From Ryuthela nishihirai (Eukaryota; Arthropoda; Arachnida; Araneae; Heptathelidae), in NCBI GenBank assembly GCA_038380435.1, contig JAWZYU010000013.1, forward strand, positions 13,777,901 through 13,841,900: a stretch of 64,000 nucleotides of DNA, in the 5' to 3' direction. Below the pieces are notes generated by a model. That model saw only the letters and a program-made list of their open reading frames with translations, did not search any database and was not told where the DNA came from. Positions 58,245 to 64,000 of the stretch are shown here, piece by piece. A program made the translations under genes and the position numbers. Every line of letters starts with the position of its first letter. Position 1 is the stretch's first letter.

Positions 58245-59280
58245 TATTGGAAAATATACTAAAACTTTACAAGTTTAAACTCAGTAACACTGCTGCAGAA
58301 GCCACTAGAAGAATATGTCTCACATTTGGACAGGATGCTGTAAAGGAACACACAGCCAGAAATTGGTTCCAAAAATTTCGAATGGGGATTAGTCATTTGA
58401 AGATGCGACATGTAGCAGTGCATCTTCAAATGATATTCGAGTATTTCAAAGCCACTGACAATGAAGCTTTGAAAGCAGCCACTGAAGAAGATAGCAGTCA
58501 AACATGCCAAGAACTTGCTTTGATATTCGATGCGAATAATGAAACCATTAGAAGGCATCTGCACAGGATTGGTAAAACATACAAATTGAGCAAATGGATC
58601 CCACATGTCACACAACAATTGTCAGACACCAAAAAAGTGTCAGCCTGCCTTATCCTGCTCTCCCGCCACAACAAAGAGCCATTTCTCAATCATTTGCTGA
58701 CATGCGTTGAAAAGTGGATCCAATATAAGGATCCTTGAAGGAAATGACATTGGGTATCTACCACGGACCCCACTCCATAAACTTCAAGGTCACCACTACA
58801 TCAATATAAGGTGCTCCTTTGTTTATGGTTGACAGTTTATGAAATTGTCCATTTTGAGCTGTCAAAACCTAGCCAAACCATTACTGGTGAGCTCTATTCA
58901 CAACAGCTTGAATGTGTTATGAGGCATTGAGAAGGAAGGAAGCAGCACTTGTCAATTGTAAAGGAGTACTGTTTCTGCAGGATAACACCCATTCACATAA
59001 CTGCCAAAGTGACCACAGAGACAATCCAATGCCTTGAATGGGAGACTTGGGTCATCCACGCTATTTACCAGATATCTCTCCTTTAGATCATCACTTGTTT
59101 CTGGCCCTTGACAATAATATGCATGGTCAAGTTTAAGAATGATAGGGAGGTACACGTCACTATAGAAACTTTCTTCTGTTCCAAAAACAGGGACTTCTAT
59201 AGAAGGGGTATTTATAAGCTAGTTTCAAGATGGGAAATGGTGATTGAATCAAATGGAAACAACTTTGCTGAATAAAGTTG
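58245..59280 (+). mobile_element. Mariner transposase pseudogene
   Basis: The plus strand encodes ENILKLYKFKLSNTAAEATR, then CLTFGQDAVKEHTARNWFQK, LALIFDANNETIRRHLHRIG, KTYKLSKWIPHVTQQLSDTK, and NHLLTCVEKWIQYKDP around the first catalytic block, where VEKW replaces the usual DEKW. A frame change follows, and the second half is broken (SIVKEYCFCRITPIHITAKV, IYQISLL). The N-terminal 160 codons are open, the rest is not. Terminal repeats were not found. Confidence 0.85.
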
Positions 59281-59739
59281 TTTTCAATATGAATTGTGCT
59301 CTTTTTTAACAAGTACAAAAAAACAGCAAAAACTTTTGTGGTTATCCGATATATTAATTTTAAGTCTTTTTTTTTTTAGAATCATGCAGAAAAAAATGGC
59401 CTTTTTCCTTTTATCTCAATCAATGAATAGAACTATGTCATATTATATATCATGAAGAGCATTTAATTCTAAAGAAAATATTACCACTGAACTGAATTAG
59501 GACAGTCAAGTTTTGAATATTCTAATTTTAGATGGTAGTCCTCAAAGCAGCGTCTGCATGCACAAAGTAACTGGCCAATTTCCGCATTTAAGGGTACTAA
59601 CCTATTTTTGTAATGCACACCAAACATTTCCCACTTGGCTCTCTTTCTGGCAGAGTGCCAGCAAATAGGTGCACTAAGAATGATACATGCTTAAAACGTT
59701 TAATGCAAAACTAAATATAGCGTCCATCTTTTTCCTCCC

Positions 59740-61370
59740 CCCCAAAAAAATCATGCTTTTAAAGTTGTCTAACTGCTTCCTTGTCTTTGTCAGCCAAAGA
59801 TTCTTAGCAGCTAACTGATCCTTTACACATTTATTAACTCTCTGTAATGCTTTCTATTAGGACTAGTAGTGTATTGATTAAGGACATTCTTGCAGTTCTT
59901 TCTTTCTGAAATAAGCTCAACTGCCTTATCAGTCGAATAATTTTGCCTCCTCTGCTTCTTTTTTTCTAAAAGAGTACTGTTAGTTTCCAAAAAAGCCTAT
60001 TTAAAATGGCCCCATTCTTCCTCAACTTCAGTAGTAAGCAAACCATGACAGTCATAATGACTAAGTAACTTATCATGGTAAGCTTTAGCTATAACTGGGT
60101 CTTTCAGAGCTTCAGTATTAAAGGTAAAATTTTTAACCCTAGCACAACACTTTTTAAGTTTAAGTTGCAAGACACTTTTAACAAGATAATGGTCAGATCC
60201 AATTTCAGTTCCCCTATATGACCTGGTATTCCTAACAGAACTAGCCAATTTGCTGTTAATTAATATATAATCAATCATATTTTAATGCAGCCCATCAGGT
60301 GAAACCCATGTGTATTTATGTATGTCGCAGTGTTTGTAATAAGTGTTAGTTATTCTGAAACCATTGAGTTTACTTACCTGTAGGAGACTTTGCCCATTGC
60401 AGCTACCAATACCAAAAGGGCCTATCACCCCTCCCCAAAGGTCAGAGTCAGTATGAACTTTGGCACTGAAGTCACCTAGAACAAGGATAATATCTCCTTT
60501 CTTGATAGAATTCAAAATATCCTGAAGTTGTCTGTAAAACCAATCCTCATCCTCAGTGGGGGCATAACAGCAGATAACATTCAAGTCATTAATGCTTGTC
60601 TGAAAATTTTCTGTAAGAAACCTTTCATTATTTCATTCATATCCTAGAAGAGCATCACTAGCATGTCTGCTGAGAAGCAAAGGGAAGATAATAAGCATCT
60701 CCAAGGCGTACTTGGAGATTCTTATTATCTTCCCTCCTTGTAAAGAGAAATTTAAGATTATTTTGAAGAATCTGACATTTATTTGTCCATCTGGTCTCCA
60801 GCAAGCCAAGAATATTGAAATTAGAACGGTGGAATTCTTGTGCGAGGACATCAAGAATATGCTCTGTGCAGAGTCATCACATTCCAACTACCTATGGAGA
60901 GAAAATGATTAGTTGGATGTTTAAAGAAACTATGTTTATTGAAAACCACCAAAGACCCATTCCCCCACTACTGAAGGCTGAAGCCATCGACACTGGAAGA
61001 CTTGCTCCAATGTAGAATTTGATGATGCCATTAGAAGCAAGAGTTCAGGTGCCTGCGATGACATCTGCTCAGGATTATCCACCAGCTGATAAAACATATT
61101 CTGTGAATCTATTCACTTAGGGCTGTCAACTCACAAACAAACAAATAGCGTCAGATTTTCCCTCCACAGAAGCCCAACAGTGCAGCAAATTCAGGATCTG
61201 AAATCAAACTCAGAGCCTTAATCCAGTACAGCAAGTTTATATTGTCAGCACCAGAACTCTGTGTGGTTGACCACTCCTCAGCAGGGTAGAAAAAAAAAAG
61301 TAGCCATAGTTGTCCAAGACCAGTAGGCCACACTGATCTGGCAGCCCTCCCCTTCCATTCACCTGTAGAG
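59740..61370 (-). mobile_element. LINE 5' end and endonuclease domain
   Basis: The minus strand encodes CAQEFHRSNFNILGLLETRW (about 60790-60850), then LNVICCYAPTEDEDWFYRQL, GDIILVLGDFSAKVHTDSDL, KYTWVSPDGLH, NMIDYILINSKLASSVRNTR and GSDHYLVKSVLQLKL. These are, in order, the N-terminal, GDF and SDH blocks of an APE-type endonuclease as in RTE-like LINEs. A stop splits the frame at about 60280. Upstream (60890-61370) is 5' sequence shared with 43750-44440. No RT follows, so the copy is 3' truncated at about 59740. Confidence 0.88.
60681..60735. repeat. 25-bp hairpin inside the LINE
   Basis: Arms 60681-60705 and 60711-60735 are reverse complements with one mismatch, around a 5-base loop GCGTA. 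It sits in the endonuclease coding region and disrupts it. Confidence 0.9.
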
Positions 61371-61384
61371 AGCACAATTATAGT

Positions 61385-62087
61385 GTTCGAAAGATTCTGA
61401 AAGTGCCAATAATAATATTTTATCAATTCCTATTTAACCCTAAAAAGAATTTTTCATTTATCTCTAAATACAAATAATTATTTCTAAAACATTGTGTTTT
61501 CCCACCCACCCCTGGGTCTAAGAGGTCAATTCACTGTTACCAATGGAAACATCATGCCATTCATATCCCACCACCAAAATTTAAAATCTTTAGCTTAAAT
61601 ACATCATTTGCAATATTTGTTTGAAATTTTGGAATTTGCAAATATTTCTACTGTTAGAGAGTGCAATTATTGTTTTTGGAAGATTTAAAAGTGTGAATCA
61701 TAATATTTTATCAATTCCCTATCTAACCCAAAAAGAATTTTTTATTTATCTCTAAAAACAAACAATTATCTGCTAAAACTAAAAAGGTGTGTTTTCCCAC
61801 CCCCTCTGGGTCTAAGGGGTCAACTCATTATTGGCAATGGAAATTTCATGACCTTCATATTCCACCACCAAAATTTCAAATTTCTAGCATAAATACATTG
61901 TTTGCAATATTCGTTTGAAATTTTCAACTTTTTTCATCATAAAGAAACATAATTGTAGCTTTAGAGAGATTCAGAAAGTGCATATCGTAATATTTCATCA
62001 ATACCTAACCAACACAAAAATAATTTTTAATTCATCTCTGTAAACAAAAAAGTTCAATGTCTACAGATGGACAGATAGAAAGACAAC
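61385..62087 (+). repeat. R300 repeats, head-to-tail
   Basis: Two full units and one partial unit of about 300 bp, each with TTATCAATTCCTATTTAACC-like start, TTTTCCCACCC followed by TGGGTCTAAG, TCATATTCCACCACCAAAAT, and TTTGCAATATTCGTTTGAAA. The final unit ends TCTACAGATGGACAGATAGA. Orientation matches copies at 6440, 44985 and 49090. Confidence 0.75.
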
Positions 62088-62140
62088 AAAGTGAAACTAT
62101 TATCTCGTTTTCTTTGAAAACGAGATAATAGTTTCGCTTT
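62088..62140. repeat. Perfect-core hairpin at the R300 end
   Basis: Arms 62088-62112 and 62116-62140 are 25 bp with one mismatch and a 3-base loop TTT (arm core GAAACTATTATCTCGTTTTC). The sequence resembles the R300 3' edge, so it may be part of that repeat's terminus. Confidence 0.85.
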
Positions 62141-62169
62141 TTATCAAAGAAAACAAGATAATAAACTGC

Positions 62170-63030
62170 TTTTTGTGAGCTTATAGATACTGCTCCACCA
62201 CACAACTTTTAGAAAACGAATTAAAGTGCATTCATGAAATAAGTATCCAAGCTGGATATTCCAAAATATTTACATGAAATATCCAAAAACAAAATAAATT
62301 TTTATGTCATGCAGATACACAGATCAAGCAAGCTTAAATACTGAAAGTAATATAAAAAAAATACACTATAAGTTTCCCTTACATAAAGGGCTTTTCTTAA
62401 ACTATTAATATTCTCAAACCATATAATACCATAAAATTATTAACGATATATGACTGGGATTGAATACACCCTTCCAGTGGAATTACTCTGTACAATACAG
62501 ACCCTAACAAAATATTAAGTAATAAAAACCAATAAATCAGCAGAACATACAGAACCATAGAAGAATGAATCAAAGAACATGGATACGACAATTCAATATC
62601 AAAAAGGTCATACAACATTGTCACAAGCTCTAATACAATATACTACAAGCTAAAATATAATACGATATAAATTACCTATAAATAAATTAGATTATAAAAT
62701 AAAAGCCTCTCCACCATCTAATACTCAACATAACATTATGGAAAGTCTAATAATACATTTGCATAAAGAAATGTTATGTAACACTGACACAACCTCCCTA
62801 CCAGCAGCAAGGAACATCCTGATGCATAATTACCAGTTAGAGCATGTGACTCACCACTAGAGGGATTGCCTTATATAAACCTATCTCACATCAGACAGTT
62901 TACTGCTTGATGACAACACAGATTGAGTGGTCGAAACGTGTTGCAACACAGAGGTTTTTAACTGTCAATATGTTTTACTTGGAAGTTTGATGTATTCAGT
63001 TGAAAGAGTTGTTTTTAAAATTTTCAAATG
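62170..63030. other. No recognised feature
   Basis: AT-rich sequence with several direct repeats of TATAATACNATA. I found no missing GUSB exon (no NEP or SVANEP coding motif on the minus strand). Confidence 0.5.
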
Positions 63031-63042
63031 CCTTTAAACAAC

Positions 63043-63235
63043 CGAGTGGTTAGCACGCTTGGCTACTGATCTAAGGGACCTGGGTTCGAGCCCCGGGTAA
63101 GGCATGGATGTTCGTGTTGTTTATCTGCTGAGGTCCTGCCATCCTCTCAGACCTTCTACTATGGCATATAAAATGACAGGCTCCTGTCAGACCTCTGTGG
63201 CAAGCAGGTGCTTGAGGGGTTATTTATTATTTTTT
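63043..63235 (+). repeat. SINE-B, full copy with 10-bp target duplication
   Basis: Plus-strand SINE-B. The A-box region is CGAGTGGTTAGCACGCTTGG, the B-box GGGTTCGAGCC, the body GCTGAGGTCCTGCCATCCTC and CAGGCTCCTGTCAGACCTCT, and the tail CTTGAGGGGTTATTTATT plus a T run. It is flanked by TTTAAACAAC at 63033-63042 and 63236-63245. Confidence 0.93.
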
Positions 63236-63361
63236 TTTAAACAACAATTACATCCAATTCTAAACCTCAGATTAGCGATACTGGTATGAAATGCTGCATG
63301 CTGATGTTCTGTTAATTCAACAGAAAGCATCTTTAAGGTGCTAAAAAACATCAGAGGTAAC

Positions 63362-63760
63362 TAATTTAATTTTCTACGATATTTAGCTGTACGTGAAAAA
63401 TTCAAGTCACTAACTATTTCCCCTACCTGGAAATTACAAGTCACCTTTTACTCTATTCACAGGTGTATTGTGTCTAACACAATATCCCAGAAAGTACGTT
63501 TTAAGTTCTTATTTCTACTAAAGTCTACCTTTTAGTATAAAGCAGACATGGTAATATACTATTCTCCTACTATGTCTCCTTTATACTAAAAGATAGACTT
63601 TAGTAGAAATAAGAACTTAAAACTTACTTTTTGGGATACTGTATTAGACACAATACACCTGTGAATAGAGTAAAAGGCAACTTGTAATTTCCGGACTAGG
63701 GAAATAGTTAGTGACTTGAATTTTTAATGTACAGCTAAATATCGTGGAAAATTAAATTAA
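63362..63760. mobile_element. Foldback element, ~188-bp inverted arms
   Basis: Left arm 63362-63549 and right arm 63572-63760 are reverse complements with few mismatches around a 22-base loop. Outer edge TAATTTAATTTTCTACGATA, inner edge TTTTAGTATAAAG. A 12-bp direct repeat ATCAGAGGTAAC at 63350-63361 abuts the left arm and recurs at 63792-63803, 31 bp beyond the right arm. No reading frame and no recognised family. Confidence 0.85.
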
Positions 63761-64000
63761 TAGTAACTGTTTGTGGTTTGTAATTTATTTAATCAGAGGT
63801 AACATCAAATTTAACATCTAGTGATGAGCATAGTGCTTACCTACAATATGAAAGCCGTCATGTACCAAGGATGCTGTGAACTAGGACTGTGTTTCGCCAC
63901 GAAGTATAATATCTACTCTGTTGAATGCACCAGCCAAGTTTACAGATGAACAAACATCCTCTTCAAAGGATATATGACTAAACATGAATAGCATGCTTTT

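Noticed and set aside
58247..58738. 163-codon open frame as a domesticated host gene
   Set aside because: It is the N-terminal part of a mariner transposase; the catalytic half is frameshifted and stop-ridden and no splice context supports domestication.
1..64000. CRISPR array, operon or phage-like system
   Set aside because: No regularly spaced short repeats with unique spacers; the gene structure is intron-containing and eukaryotic.

Overview
The window looks like repeat-rich nuclear DNA from a large-genome animal, most likely an arthropod. It is AT-rich, has kilobase introns with GT-AG junctions, and carries a dense, layered load of transposons. A chelicerate would fit, but the sequence does not settle it. 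I see no bacterial genes, CRISPR array or genuine stand-alone tRNA gene.

Two host genes can be read, both only as short exons. IFT20, the small coiled-coil subunit of the intraflagellar transport B complex, lies on the plus strand. It has four coding exons (4041-4167, 12990-13075, 16543-16646, 24029-24110) that join in frame into a complete 132-residue protein. The last four coding exons of a lysosomal beta-glucuronidase (GUSB, glycoside hydrolase family 2) lie on the minus strand at 58104-58188, 54657-54833, 44674-44812 and 32114-32250. They include the catalytic nucleophile and the NKK substrate-recognition motif. The rest of the gene should lie beyond base 64000. The two genes converge, their stop codons about 8 kb apart. 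I see no functional link between them.

Almost everything else recognisable is mobile DNA. 1-11,100: tRNA-derived SINEs, a rearranged LINE fragment, a degenerate tandem repeat, and a decayed Tc1-like element split by a SINE and a hAT-type insertion. 11,900-18,400: a piggyBac-like element with TTAA ends, a transposase remnant, a solo LTR, a LINE fragment and a Tc1 fossil carrying a hAT MITE. 20,200-25,900: a decayed hAT gene, a mariner-superfamily deletion derivative with ~113-bp terminal repeats, a SINE and a short Tc1-type derivative. 26,500-31,900: an 89-bp inverted repeat, two SINE-A copies with clean target-site duplications, and a Tc1-like pseudogene with inverted ends. 33,900-38,400: Tc1 and LINE fragments, a 203-bp palindrome made of two opposed SINEs, and a piggyBac-type MITE. 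38,880-44,450: a battered I-type LINE with RNase H, plus the 5' end of a second LINE family. 46,000-54,600: a mariner, a second solo LTR of the first family, and a Tigger/pogo element. 55,500-61,400: two inverted Penelope-like copies, a mariner pseudogene and an endonuclease-bearing LINE. 63,000-63,800: a SINE and a ~400-bp foldback element.

I found no clearly new biological system. The most informative observations are the two genes hidden in small exons, two solo LTRs with exact 4-bp target duplications, a set of SINE-associated palindromes, and nested insertions that give a relative chronology.
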